DNA from: Candidatus Kaistella beijingensis
Lineage (GTDB): Bacteria; Bacteroidota; Bacteroidia; Flavobacteriales; Weeksellaceae
Assembly (NCBI RefSeq): GCF_020084865.1
Contig: NZ_CP071953.1
Span: 868,001 to 932,000 of the forward strand
Length of the DNA stretch: 64,000 nt
Reading direction: 5' to 3'
The notes under the pieces were generated by a model. It ran no database searches. It saw only the letters and a list, made by a program, of their open reading frames with translations, and was not told where the DNA came from. Position 1 is the stretch's first letter. The number at the start of each line of letters is the position of its first letter. A program made the position numbers and the translations under genes. Shown one piece after another: positions 37,101 through 45,471 of the stretch.

Positions 37101-38873
37101 ATGTTTTACGTCCGCAATTACATCTGCAAGAATCCTCGGCTTACTGAAATCGATGAGGCCTTTTACATTGGCTTTCGCCTGTTCATCATTTACGTTGATG
37201 ATTCCGTTGTATTTTTTATGGTCCAAAAATCCGTCGAGATAAAGATTGTTGATGACTTTATCCATAATCTCAATTTTTGCGATTTGAGATTTGGTTCTTA
37301 AACGCATCGTATTCACATCAAAACTTTCGCCCTGTAAATTGAATTTACCCGATATTAAACCCACCGCTTTGCTTTTGGTAATCACAGAAGTATTCAAATC
37401 GTTCACTTCTGCATAACCACGATATTTTGGTAGATTCGAACTGTAGTCATCCAAATAAAACTGCGAAATTTTTGCCTGACCAATTCCTGTAATCAATCTT
37501 GCATTCGGTACATAAACCTGTTCAGGATTTACTCTTGCTGCACCGTTAAATTTCATTCTGCCAAAATCATCAGCAAAATTTTTCATTTTCGAGGAGATGA
37601 AAGTCGGCATCATCGCCTTTAAATCTTTATAGGTAAAATCGGTGGAAATGGTATTGGATTCAATCTGAAAATTTCCTTTCAAAATGTTGGAAACTTTCAT
37701 CGTATTGGTTCTGATATTGAGGTTTGGATTTCTAATGAGGAAATCGTCCAAATAAAATTTATTCAGCGGCCCCGTCATTTTTCCCGAAATATTGATTGGC
37801 TTGTAATTATCCCAATTGGTTACAAAATAACTGATGTCGTACCCGCTAATTTGGCTTCCCTGCAACATTTTTAGATCCCATCGAACTTTGTCTTCGAATT
37901 CCGCCCAAGAACCATTGTTGAGATTAAATTTGATATCGCCTTGAAGTAAAGAATGGTCGGTATTAAACGTCAAATCTTTTAATGATAGAAATTCTTTTGT
38001 TAAAGCCAGATCTCCCGAAAATGTATCGACATTGTGTTTTTTGCCCCATCTTTCGGTGGTAAATCTAAAATTGTTGATTTGTGCAAAAACGTTGGAACCG
38101 TTCACTTTCAACTCAGGAACGATAAGATTTACGTTATTTGCCATTAACCATTTTCCCTCGTCACCTTCATGGTTTTGGTTGATAATGGAAACTTTGGAGT
38201 CGTTGATGAAAATTCTTGATTTCAATTCAAACGGCGGCTTCTTTGGATCGGAAGGACCACCTTCAAACAACTCGATAAAACGGACAAAATTTGAAATGGA
38301 ATCTCCTTTATAAGTGACCACTTTTAAATCCAAATTTTTGAGCGCCAAGGACTGAAACTGCATATTTCGGGAATCACTGATAATAGAAAACCAATCTGAA
38401 TCTGCGTATAACTGTCGTGCCTTAATAAACTTTAAACCTTTATAATCCTTAATAGATACATTGTGAATATATACGTCACCGAAATAATTCACATCTACGC
38501 GATCAAAAGACATCTGTGATTTTAAGTTCTCGTTCAGTTTAGTGATGACTTTTTGTGCAGCCCAATTTTTGGTCGCAGGAAGATTAATGATAACTACAAA
38601 TGCAAGAAAAAGAACCAACCCTGTCCAAAAAACCACCAATAGAAGTTTTGCCCACCATTTGTAGTTGGTGACGTCTTTTGCAGCCTGTTCTACAAATTCA
38701 CCTGCAGTTTCTACGGGATGTGTAATGGCATCAGAAGCAAGATTTGCAGCATCCTTCACGGTTTCTTTCACCGTTTGCTGCACATTCTCTACGCCTTTCT
38801 GCACGGAATCGCCGATGTTTTCTGCAACAGATTTTTTGTTTTCGTTATCGTTATTATTCTTTAAATTTGCCAT
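34104..38873 (-). CDS. tamB: TamB-like translocation and assembly module protein
   Basis: 1589 residues, the largest gene here. A charged, amphipathic N-terminal stretch (about 20-70, ENVQQTVKETVKDAANLA) precedes one inner-membrane anchor (residues 76-98). A very long beta-strand-rich region follows, and the C-terminal TamB domain (DUF490) is around LDINATYLRTVTNAGQYLN and the FNVGNSAFDINLG...YNMLFKQLGSVLN segment. TamB/AsmA-like proteins bridge the periplasm and carry phospholipid or help outer-membrane protein assembly. Its start codon lies 2 bp from the divergent tsaD start. Confidence 0.93.
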   Translation of the reverse strand: MANLKNNNDNENKKSVAENIGDSVQKGVENVQQTVKETVKDAANLASDAITHPVETAGEFVEQAAKDVTNYKWWAKLLLVVFWTGLVLFLAFVVIINLPATKNWAAQKVITKLNENLKSQMSFDRVDVNYFGDVYIHNVSIKDYKGLKFIKARQLYADSDWFSIISDSRNMQFQSLALKNLDLKVVTYKGDSISNFVRFIELFEGGPSDPKKPPFELKSRIFINDSKVSIINQNHEGDEGKWLMANNVNLIVPELKVNGSNVFAQINNFRFTTERWGKKHNVDTFSGDLALTKEFLSLKDLTFNTDHSLLQGDIKFNLNNGSWAEFEDKVRWDLKMLQGSQISGYDISYFVTNWDNYKPINISGKMTGPLNKFYLDDFLIRNPNLNIRTNTMKVSNILKGNFQIESNTISTDFTYKDLKAMMPTFISSKMKNFADDFGRMKFNGAARVNPEQVYVPNARLITGIGQAKISQFYLDDYSSNLPKYRGYAEVNDLNTSVITKSKAVGLISGKFNLQGESFDVNTMRLRTKSQIAKIEIMDKVINNLYLDGFLDHKKYNGIINVNDEQAKANVKGLIDFSKPRILADVIADVKHLNINYFTGGKGTQIVSGLVDGKISMTNINDLNLDADLRNVNFTNATNKYIIPNAKVKAFFENGNRIVSVDAPGAVNGKIAGKFNLGDLGGMIQNGIGKILVGPPPRKVYRGQSFTMDFDVKQGLVSYFEPNLHLPKGATVNGSYDGNSNNLILNIDAETLKYVMTKKEEITEADKALAKANPAYKITERDKITKDSAMVDQLMVRINTANLQEQIFAKVDRVEYNKNILKDITLRGHNENNRILHIAANFKHGTPEEEIKQELKEYAVNLNQTTNSAGDYVFRFEPTSVKFNDVEWTVDTNPELNHSITYLKKTGDFFIQNLRLYSDESELLVKESVFKSAKDFSVEGEVKNLALAKVLALTKTENSMDIKGTANGTFNIKMDKNNLEPLVDLDITDIFMNGKDMGNVVINVQKSAVPNVFDVDAKVTSSGIIGDNNLHLTGTINNNTSSPTLNLVAEMKDFDLAFAQEFVKGVFGNLRGKASGDLKISGPLSDIDYSGDIAMKQLGLKLNFTGVDYSFDDTVISLSKGLAILNDIGVKDGRTNSKGSISGAIQFETISSMGVNLVMRADNLMLLNTTQKDFDLFWGRIYGNGTLYVDGPVSALNISTPEMKALNNSVFTFNSNSTSNVEEFKMLRFLKRDDAGIITVEDKKKSSANMNIDFTLSVDKGTTVNVLVGDDIGDITVRGNADRLRFVMSRSGAISMNGNYFVDNGTFVSKAILNRTFQITKGSSIRWDGDAMSPDLDINATYLRTVTNAGQYLNMGSLQPINVLLSTRITQTLTNPKIELGVSAQDVSSSLRETLDQKMSNEDEKVIQFGSVLVMNSFNVGNSAFDINLGNTLETSGYNMLFKQLGSVLNTISNEFQVDLNYLKGDTGSNSGDRANASVSFALSPRVKVKTGLGVPISKTENTDANYLSGEGIIEYDWSKKNDGTRLLRAYSKPSNIGITGATGGNVAANQSYGVGVVYTKSFNTIFKRKKKDKTTQTADSEIKRDSIKK

Positions 38874-38875
38874 TT

Positions 38876-39895
38876 ATGAACGAGTCAATAATTTTAGGGA
38901 TCGAATCCTCGTGCGACGATACTTCTGCAGCGGTCATCCGCGGGAACAAAATCCTCTCCAACATTGCAGCCAATCAAGAAATCCACAACGAATATGGTGG
39001 AGTTGTTCCAGAGTTGGCTTCAAGAGCGCATCAGCAAAATATTATTCCTGTTGTAGAAAAAGCAGTCAATAAAGCAAATATACAACAAAAAGATATTTCT
39101 GCCATTGGATTTACGCGTGGTCCGGGACTTTTGGGTTCGTTACTTGTGGGAACTTCCTTCGCAAAATCTTTATCGATGAGTCTGAATGTCCCTTTAATTG
39201 AAGTAAACCACCTGCAAGCACACATTTTAGCACACTTCATCGAGGATGCAAATATTATGCCCCCAAAATTCCCTTTTTTGTGTTTAACCGTTTCCGGCGG
39301 ACATACGATGATTGTCCTGGTTAAGGATTATTTCGATATGGAAATCATCGGAAAAACTACTGATGATGCGGCAGGAGAAGCGTTCGACAAGATTGGAAAA
39401 ATTTTCGAGCTCGATTATCCTGCAGGTCCAATTGTTGACAGATTAGCAAAAAACGGCGACGAAAATTCATTTAAATTTAATAAACCGCGATTAGAAAATT
39501 ACGATTATTCTTTCAGTGGAATTAAAACTTCGGTGCTTTATTTCATTCAAAAGGAATTGAAAAAAAATCCTGATTTCATTAAAGAAAATCTTGAAAATCT
39601 TTGTGCTTCCGTTCAGAAATCCATTGTTGAAATTTTAATGGAAAAGTTAGAAAAAGCAGCCAAAGATTTTGAAATTAAAGACGTTGCCATTGCAGGTGGA
39701 GTTTCTGCCAATTCAGGTTTGAGGGAGGCGATGAAGAAAAATGAAGAAAAATTAGGTTGGAATATCTACATCCCGAAATTTGAATACACGACAGATAACG
39801 CCGCAATGATTGCAATGGTTGCACAACTGAAATATGAACGGGGAGAATTTGCAGAATTATCGATTTCTGCAACGGCGAGATATGAACTGGATTGA
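38876..39895 (+). CDS. tsaD: tRNA N6-threonylcarbamoyladenosine synthase TsaD
   Basis: 339 residues from ATG 38876 (MNESIILGIESSCDDTSAAV); an open frame reaches upstream into tamB but is not used. Metal ligands His112 and His116 lie in VNHLQAHILAHF, and the ASKHA nucleotide motifs are TVSGGHT and GGVSANSGLR. It transfers the threonylcarbamoyl group to A37 of ANN-decoding tRNAs. Full length. RsmE follows 55 bp later. Confidence 0.97.
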   Translation: MNESIILGIESSCDDTSAAVIRGNKILSNIAANQEIHNEYGGVVPELASRAHQQNIIPVVEKAVNKANIQQKDISAIGFTRGPGLLGSLLVGTSFAKSLSMSLNVPLIEVNHLQAHILAHFIEDANIMPPKFPFLCLTVSGGHTMIVLVKDYFDMEIIGKTTDDAAGEAFDKIGKIFELDYPAGPIVDRLAKNGDENSFKFNKPRLENYDYSFSGIKTSVLYFIQKELKKNPDFIKENLENLCASVQKSIVEILMEKLEKAAKDFEIKDVAIAGGVSANSGLREAMKKNEEKLGWNIYIPKFEYTTDNAAMIAMVAQLKYERGEFAELSISATARYELD

Positions 39896-39913
39896 TCAGG
39901 GGTTTTTGATAAG

Positions 39914-39944
39914 ATTTTGAATTTTGAATGTTGAATATTGAATT
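39914..39944. repeat. heptad tandem repeat before rsmE
   Basis: Four to five imperfect TTGAATN units fill the gap between tsaD and rsmE. Confidence 0.5.
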
Positions 39945-39950
39945 CTTTGC

Positions 39951-40739
39951 ATGAAATTATTTTTTGGAAATATTGAAAACGGGAAAGTTGAAATCAACGA
40001 TGAAGAACAGCAACACATCGTGAAAGTGCTTCGTATGCGTGAAGGTGAAGAAATTTTCGTCACTGATGGTAAGGGAAATCTGACAAAAGGAAATCTCGTT
40101 TTTGAAGGGAAAAAAGTTTCTTTAGATGTTTCGGAAATCCAAGAAAATCTTCCTGATTTTCCGACCAAACTTCATATTGCAATCGCTCCGACAAAAAACA
40201 TCGACCGAATTGAATTTTTTGTAGAAAAAGCTACAGAAATGGGCATTTCGGAAATCACTTTAATTCAAACCGAAAAAACAGAAAGAAAAAATCTTAATAT
40301 TGAAAAACTTCGGAAACAGAGTGTTGCAGCTTCTAAACAGAGTTTGCGTTTTTATTTTCCCATTATTCATGACTTGACGAAGTTTTCAGATTTCATTAAA
40401 ACTTTAGATCCTGAAACGAGTTTTGTGGCACATTGCAATGAAAATTTGGAAAGGATTGATTTAAAAACGCTTCGAAACTTTCCCAATAAAATTTTAAATC
40501 AAGAAAAAGGTTTTGGAAATGATGCTGTAATGATGCTTCGAGAACCTCAGCATGACAAAACTAAAAATCCAAACGAAATCACATTTTTAATCGGTCCTGA
40601 AGGAGATTTTTCGGATAAAGAAATCCAACTTTTGGCGGATAAAGGAATTAAAGCAGTCTCGCTTGGGAACCAGCGATTGCGAACGGAAACTGCGGGAATT
40701 TTTGTGGCGGCTTGGAATTACTTTCAAACAATTAGCTAA
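39951..40739 (+). CDS. rsmE: 16S rRNA (uracil1498-N3)-methyltransferase
   Basis: 262 residues, slightly longer than average. An N-terminal PUA-like part (HIVKVLRMREGEEIFVTDGKGN) is followed by the SPOUT knot: LIGPEGDFSDKEIQLL and VSLGNQRLRTETAG are the SAM-binding trefoil motifs. An extra segment between about 165 and 200 lengthens it. It methylates the decoding-site region of the small subunit. Confidence 0.94.
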   Translation: MKLFFGNIENGKVEINDEEQQHIVKVLRMREGEEIFVTDGKGNLTKGNLVFEGKKVSLDVSEIQENLPDFPTKLHIAIAPTKNIDRIEFFVEKATEMGISEITLIQTEKTERKNLNIEKLRKQSVAASKQSLRFYFPIIHDLTKFSDFIKTLDPETSFVAHCNENLERIDLKTLRNFPNKILNQEKGFGNDAVMMLREPQHDKTKNPNEITFLIGPEGDFSDKEIQLLADKGIKAVSLGNQRLRTETAGIFVAAWNYFQTIS

Positions 40740-40745
40740 TTTTTT

Positions 40746-40787
40746 TGCCACGAATACACCAATGTATTTATTCGTGCATTCGCGGCA
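40746..40787. repeat. dispersed inverted repeat, copy 2
   Basis: Arms 40746-40763 and 40770-40787 match at 15 of 18 inverted positions with a 6-base loop. The right arm ATTCGTGCATTCGCGGC is nearly the same as that of copy 1 at 9216-9235. It lies between the convergent rsmE and SpoU-type genes and may double as a bidirectional terminator. Confidence 0.6.
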
Positions 40788-40796
40788 CTACAAATT

Positions 40797-41465
40797 CTAG
40801 TCAAATTTTTTCCGTTCCCGCAGATATTTTTCCAAAATCTCTTCCCCGCTTCTGATGGAATTTACCGCCCATCGAACCTTCATTTTCCACAATTTTTCTT
40901 CCGAAAGTTTGTAGTCGATATTAGATTTGATAAGTTTCTGTTTGAGTTCATAAACACAAATCGCAGCTGCAACCGAAACATTAAAACTTTTTGTAAATCC
41001 ATACATCGGAATGGCTAAAGTTTCATCCGCAAAATCTAAAATTTCATCGGTAACTCCTTCCAGTTCGGTTCCGAAAACCAAAGCGACGGGTTCATTCATT
41101 TGATAATCGGGAAGCATCGTTGCGTTGTTTTCAGGTGAAACTGCTAGAATCTTGTAGCCTCGGTTTTTGATTTCCTTCAAAGAATCTAAATGATGGGGAA
41201 GTTTTTCTACTTCCACCCAATTTTCTGCACCTTTTGTCACGCGCAAATTTGGGTTGAAAACATTATCGCTTTCCATCGCCACAATTTTGTGGAAACCGCA
41301 TGCTTCAACGGAACGCACAATTGCAGCCGCATTCCGGAACTGATACACATCTTCCATCACCGGTAAAACGAAATCGGAACTTTCTGCCGCGAAATGTTCA
41401 ATTTTTCGCAAACGTTCGTCGGTTAGGAACTGTTTGAGGTATTCGAAGGTTTCGCGATTTTTCAT
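40797..41465 (-). CDS. TrmH/SpoU-family tRNA or rRNA ribose methyltransferase
   Basis: 222 residues from the ATG at 41463-41465. SpoU motifs: NAAAIVRSVEACGFHKIVAME (motif 1), VALVFGTELEGVTDEILDFAD (motif 2) and IPMYGFTKSFNVSVAAAICVYEL (motif 3). The protein resembles TrmH, which 2'-O-methylates G18 of tRNA, but the exact target is not certain. Confidence 0.9.
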   Translation of the reverse strand: MKNRETFEYLKQFLTDERLRKIEHFAAESSDFVLPVMEDVYQFRNAAAIVRSVEACGFHKIVAMESDNVFNPNLRVTKGAENWVEVEKLPHHLDSLKEIKNRGYKILAVSPENNATMLPDYQMNEPVALVFGTELEGVTDEILDFADETLAIPMYGFTKSFNVSVAAAICVYELKQKLIKSNIDYKLSEEKLWKMKVRWAVNSIRSGEEILEKYLRERKKFD

Positions 41466-41511
41466 GGCCCAAAAATAAGGGAAATTAAGCTGCTGCAAAA
41501 ATCAAACTCTA

Positions 41512-41534
41512 AAACCGCAAAAGTCACAAAAGTT
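41512..41534 (-). repeat. dispersed 23-bp repeat, copy 1 (inverted)
   Basis: Reverse complement matches 63068-63090 at 22 of 23 positions (core ACTTTTGTGACTTTTG). Confidence 0.6.
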
Positions 41535-41683
41535 CTGTGTGTTTTTCCATAATTTTTTTTTAAAAAAACTTGAGAAGTAAACAAAGGAACAATTAAAGAT
41601 TTTTGGTGGCGCGAGCGAAGCGAGCGCCGAAAAGTGTAAAATTTTTGTGTTTAGAAGACAATAACTTCAGTTTCATAACGAAA

Positions 41684-41783
41684 CCCGCGATAGGGATTGC
41701 AGCGGAAATCCCACAGTAAGCGTCGGAAAATTTTGAGTGTTGGTAGTAAGCGGCTGCACGAGGAATTGCAGCGGAAAGCCCGC
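41684..41783. repeat. two direct repeats with ATTGCAGCGGAAA core
   Basis: Copies at 41684-41712 and 41755-41783 share the 13-base core ATTGCAGCGGAAA followed by a C-rich end. They look like degenerate copies of an intergenic element. Confidence 0.5.
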
Positions 41784-41962
41784 TTTTTTAAATTTTTTGC
41801 TGTGGCAAAAGCGTGGGGAAATTTAAAAAAATCGCCCAATAATTATGATTTTCAAGTTTCTATTAAAAAGTTTAATTTTAAGGCATGAAATTGCCAACCA
41901 GAACTCGAATATTCCTAATCAAGCAATTGCATTGGACCAAAAAGTAAAATGAAAATCTTCAA

Positions 41963-42979
41963 ATGAAACGAAAAGTACTCCTCATCTACACCGGCGGAAC
42001 AATCGGGATGGAAAAAGATTATGAATCAGGAAGTTTGGTTCCTTTTGATTTCTCGAATATCTTCAAGAAAATTCCGGAAATGAAATTGATTGAGTGTGAA
42101 GTTTCGGTTCATCCCTTCAAAAAGCCGCTCGATTCTTCGGATATGGGTCCAAATGAGTGGAAAATTATCGCCAACTACATCGGCAAAAATTATGAGAAAT
42201 ATGACGGATTCCTGATTCTTCACGGAACTGATACGATGTCTTACACCGCATCTGCATTGAGTTTCATGTTAAAAAATTTGAGAAAACCCGTGATTCTTAC
42301 AGGTTCGCAATTGCCGATTGGAGATTTGAGGACGGATGCAAAGGAAAATCTTTTGACAAGTCTTTATTATGCAAGTTTGTACGAAAATGATGAAGCGGTC
42401 ATTCAAGAAGTTGCGGTTTATTTTGAATATAAATTGTTGCGTGGGAATAGAACTTTGAAGTATTCCGCGGAATATTTTGATGCATATCGATCGCCAAATT
42501 ATCCGGTTTTAGGACAATCGGGAGTTCATCTGAAAGTGGAAAAGGATTTGTTGTTAAGACCGAAAACTGACGCTGAATTTACGGTAGACGACCATATTTC
42601 GCGGGATGTTTTGTTTTGGCGAATTTTCCCGGGAATGCATTTGGATCATTTTTCAGAAATTCCGAATATGAAGGTTTTGATTTTGCAGGTTTTTGGTTCT
42701 GGAACTATTTTTAATACTGAAAAGACACAGCAAATTTTAAAGTTTCTGCGTGAAAGAGGTACTGAAATAGTGGTGGTTTCGCAATGTGTTTCGGGTGGAA
42801 TCTCTTTTGGAAAATACTCCAATTCCAATATTTTCAACACAATCGGTGCAATTAGCGGACATGATATCACGGCTGAAAGTGCGATAACCAAAGCGATGCA
42901 TCTTTTGGAAAATCCTAATTACGAAGGAAGTTTTTCAGAGAATTTTTCTAAAAGTCTTTGCGGGGAAGTAACAGAATGA
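41963..42979 (+). CDS. ansA: type I L-asparaginase
   Basis: 338 residues without a signal peptide, so cytoplasmic. The first catalytic threonine lies in LLIYTGGTIGM (about 6-16) and the second in ILHGTDTMSYTASAL (about 88-102), with the usual Asp and Lys (LRTDAKENL). It converts asparagine to aspartate and ammonia. Start ATG directly precedes the motif as in the family. Confidence 0.94.
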   Translation: MKRKVLLIYTGGTIGMEKDYESGSLVPFDFSNIFKKIPEMKLIECEVSVHPFKKPLDSSDMGPNEWKIIANYIGKNYEKYDGFLILHGTDTMSYTASALSFMLKNLRKPVILTGSQLPIGDLRTDAKENLLTSLYYASLYENDEAVIQEVAVYFEYKLLRGNRTLKYSAEYFDAYRSPNYPVLGQSGVHLKVEKDLLLRPKTDAEFTVDDHISRDVLFWRIFPGMHLDHFSEIPNMKVLILQVFGSGTIFNTEKTQQILKFLRERGTEIVVVSQCVSGGISFGKYSNSNIFNTIGAISGHDITAESAITKAMHLLENPNYEGSFSENFSKSLCGEVTE

Positions 42980-43084
42980 GAACTTTTGTTTGAGGTTTTG
43001 AGGGTGGGAATATAATCCTGAAAATCTTGATTTAAAATAATTGTCGTTAAAAATATATAAACGTACATAACTCCAAGAAAACAC

Positions 43085-43115
43085 TTTTGTTATTCACCAA
43101 AAAAGACTATTTTTG
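43085..43115 (+). promoter_or_regulatory. promoter of tRNA-Ser(GGA)
   Basis: TTTTG (43085-43089), 18 bp, then TATTTTTG (43108-43115), 12 nt before the tRNA 5' end. A textbook Bacteroidota promoter. Confidence 0.8.
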
Positions 43116-43127
43116 CAGTCTTCAATT

Positions 43128-43214
43128 AGAGAGGTGTCCGAGTGGTTGAAGGAGCCAGCCTGGAAAGTTGGTATACGGGTAACTGTATCGAGGGTTCGAA
43201 TCCCTTCCTCTCTG
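43128..43214 (+). tRNA. tRNA-Ser (anticodon GGA)
   Basis: Class II tRNA: acceptor AGAGAGG/CCTCTCT, anticodon stem CCAGC/GTTGG with loop CTGGAAA (GGA), long variable arm, and T arm GAGGG-TTCGAAT-CCCTT. CCA is not encoded. 87 nt. Confidence 0.95.
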
Positions 43215-43228
43215 CTATTATTGACTGT

Positions 43229-43260
43229 AATCCACTGTTTTTCAGTGGATTATTTATTTA
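43229..43260 (+). terminator. terminator after tRNA-Ser(GGA)
   Basis: AATCCACTG-TTTTT-CAGTGGATT is a perfect nine-pair hairpin followed by a T-rich tract, 15 nt past the tRNA. Confidence 0.75.
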
Positions 43261-43442
43261 AACAGGTTCGCTTACCCCACCAATTCCCATTTTTTCCCAT
43301 AAGTAATCATTAACAATCTTAAAAATACTTTTAATCTCTGATAATTGTGTTTCTACATGTTAATTGTTTTGAGACAAATTCTTTAGACTCATTTCAAGCC
43401 TTTTAATAAAAATCAAAATTGAAAAATTTTATGCCTATTTCT

Positions 43443-44246
43443 CTAATTTTCATCAATTCTTACAAAGGTTTTTAATTCATTTACATATGTAATTCGCCCA
43501 GTTAAACCGAAAATTATATTTTCCTCATTACTTATTGGAGACTTGTTAAACCGCTTTTTAAACACTATATCAAGGGCATATAAATATAATCCTTGACGAT
43601 GCACCCCGTAGATTGCTTTTTGGCTGTTATAGGCATTCACAAGCTCCAAATTCGTGTAATTTTCAAATCTTTCAATATAATTTATGATTTCGGCTTTGTC
43701 GCCTTGTCTTTGCGTGTATACGTGTTTCATGTGTTTGTTTATTTGTGCTAAAGCAGGTGTGGAATAAATGGATTTTTGAACTTCCGAATCTTTTATTTTG
43801 TTATAAAAATTTTCTTTGTTCTTTGATGTGATAATGTCTTGTGGAATTCCTATTTTTAGAAACCAATTATACTTATTGATGATAATTCTCTCAACATGAT
43901 AATAGGAAAGAAATTTAGATTCTTCCGCTTCTGTTAAGAATTCGCTGCGATAACTTTTGATTATTATATCTGCATAAAGTTGATTGTGTTTCAACTTTTG
44001 GTAGGGAAACTCTGATAAGTAATGGCTGTTTTGCCTGGTTGTAAATGTAAATCTCAGAAATGCTGGAACTTCAACTTTGTCAACTTCCAATAGGTTTTTC
44101 AAATCTTCAACTTCACAAACAGTAAATTCTTTGTAATCAATCCTGCAATAATCCAAATGAGGATGATACAAAATCTTAAAAATTTTGTCAGAAGTGTTAT
44201 TTAACGGTAATGTGCAAAAGAATTTTTGATAAAGTTTGGATAACAT
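43443..44246 (-). CDS. orphan protein of unknown function
   Basis: 267 residues, no signal peptide or membrane helix, rich in Lys, Tyr, Asn and Phe. I recognise no domain. The N-terminal part (KFFCTLPLNNTSDKIFKILYHPHLDYCRIDYKEF) is Tyr/His-rich, and the middle (LSYYHVERIIINKYNWFLKIG) looks helical. Base composition is noticeably more AT-rich than the genes around it. It sits alone between tRNA-Ser and the FAD oxidoreductase, a common place for acquired genes, but no integrase or repeated tRNA end is visible. The reading frame is long and intact, so it is probably a real gene. Confidence 0.65.
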   Translation of the reverse strand: MLSKLYQKFFCTLPLNNTSDKIFKILYHPHLDYCRIDYKEFTVCEVEDLKNLLEVDKVEVPAFLRFTFTTRQNSHYLSEFPYQKLKHNQLYADIIIKSYRSEFLTEAEESKFLSYYHVERIIINKYNWFLKIGIPQDIITSKNKENFYNKIKDSEVQKSIYSTPALAQINKHMKHVYTQRQGDKAEIINYIERFENYTNLELVNAYNSQKAIYGVHRQGLYLYALDIVFKKRFNKSPISNEENIIFGLTGRITYVNELKTFVRIDEN

Positions 44247-44315
44247 AATTTTCTTATTTTAAGTTTAATAAGCCCATCGTAAACCACCGTGGAATGTTAA
44301 ATCTCGGTTGGTGAA

Positions 44316-45404
44316 TCATTTGATTCGTCTTGATGACATCGCAAATATAATAACTTTATTTGAAATCTTTTTGTATTTCTGAAACCTTTTCAAGTCCACT
44401 TCCGGATGCAGCGGTTTTCCATTTTCAATATGCTCATAAAGTTCGCGAGAAAAATAGCATCCATTCAAAATCCCTCTTGCGCCCAAACCGTTGAAAACGT
44501 AGAAATTTTCATGCTTTGGATGTCTTCCTATAATTGGTCTTCGATCTTTTACGGTTGGCCGAAAGCCAAATTCTATTTCTTCCACTTCAAAATCGTGGGG
44601 ATAGAATTCGCACAGTCCGTTAATGAGCTGCTCTTTTGCAGAATCGTCAATCTTATGGTGAAGTTGGTCACGGTCGTAAGTTCCGCCGTAATAGTAAGAA
44701 TTATTTTTTAGTGGAAATAAAAAGTGCTTTTTCTTTAGTGTTAATTGAAACGGAAGTGGTCTTGAAAGTTTAACTTTCAGATGATGCCCTTTATTGGGAA
44801 CAACTGGAATTTCGGAAAAATAAGGATTTTCCTTCACACCCATTCCTTCACAGAATACAATGTTTTTAAACTGAAAATCTTTGTATAAATGTTCCTGAAG
44901 TTTTGAATAATGGAACCTTTCTTGAATAAGAAGCTTATTTTCTGTCAAATATTCATTAAAGTCGCTAAAAAAATCAGCTACATTTAAACGTGCAGATTCA
45001 TTGACGACACCACTTTGAAACCTGTTTTTTACGGTATCTAAATCTTTAAAATACTTATTTAGAAACAACTTTAAGTCCTGGTGTTCGGCTTTCTTTAACC
45101 AAAGTTCTTTCTCTTTTTCGTCATGAAATATGCGATGGATATTTTCTTGGATTAAATAGTTTTGACCAGTGTAGTTTTCAATTTCACTCAATGTTTTTTT
45201 TAATAGATCTATTTGCTCTTCTGCCAACCAAAAAGTAGTGAACTTCTTCAAAACGACTGGATTAATGATTCCTGCCGAAACTTGAGAAGCACTTTTTCTA
45301 TCATCGGAAAAAATCACAAATGATTTATTATTCATAATAAGTTGGTGTGCAAAGAAAAACCCCGCATAACCGCCACCAACAATAATGTAATCTACATTTC
45401 TCAT
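44316..45404 (-). CDS. FAD-dependent oxidoreductase, DAO family
   Basis: 362 residues. The N-terminal dinucleotide loop is DYIIVGGGYAGFFFAHQL, and the C-terminal FAD contact lies around GFRPTVKDRRPIIGRHP and FNGLGARGILNGCYFSREL. The fold matches the D-amino-acid/glycine oxidase family; the substrate is not determined. It lies downstream of gldN but is separated by a clear terminator, so it is probably transcribed on its own. Confidence 0.85.
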   Translation of the reverse strand: MRNVDYIIVGGGYAGFFFAHQLIMNNKSFVIFSDDRKSASQVSAGIINPVVLKKFTTFWLAEEQIDLLKKTLSEIENYTGQNYLIQENIHRIFHDEKEKELWLKKAEHQDLKLFLNKYFKDLDTVKNRFQSGVVNESARLNVADFFSDFNEYLTENKLLIQERFHYSKLQEHLYKDFQFKNIVFCEGMGVKENPYFSEIPVVPNKGHHLKVKLSRPLPFQLTLKKKHFLFPLKNNSYYYGGTYDRDQLHHKIDDSAKEQLINGLCEFYPHDFEVEEIEFGFRPTVKDRRPIIGRHPKHENFYVFNGLGARGILNGCYFSRELYEHIENGKPLHPEVDLKRFQKYKKISNKVIIFAMSSRRIK

Positions 45405-45422
45405 CGCATAATTTAATCAAAA

Positions 45423-45450
45423 AAAACCTGAGTAAAGGTACTCAGGTTTT
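45423..45450 (-). terminator. terminator after gldN
   Basis: AAAACCTGAGT pairs with ACTCAGGTTTT (11 bp, 6-base loop), and T runs follow on the minus strand. It closes the gldKLMN transcript 22 bp after the gldN stop. Confidence 0.85.
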
Positions 45451-45471
45451 CTATAATTTTCAAATGAAATT

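Larger units (their letters stand above)
41466..41962. other. 497-bp repeat-bearing gap
   Basis: No convincing gene. Contents: an inverted copy of a dispersed repeat (41512-41534), a shared AAGGAACAATTAAA (41584-41597), a GC-rich GGCGC/GCGCC hairpin (41608-41628), and two direct repeats with the core ATTGCAGCGGAAA (41684-41712 and 41755-41783). A 62-codon minus-strand frame across it follows the repeats and has no family features. Confidence 0.6.

Noticed and set aside
35089..38313. Several 60-95-codon frames antisense to tamB
   Set aside because: They lie wholly inside a well-supported 1589-codon gene, show no family features and have no promoter signals.
41651..41839. A 62-codon minus-strand gene
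   Set aside because: The frame runs across the ATTGCAGCGGAAA repeats, has no family features, and its composition follows the repeats.
43128..44350. tRNA-Ser used as attachment site for an integrated island
   Set aside because: No second copy of the tRNA 3' end and no integrase gene were found between the tRNA and the oxidoreductase gene.
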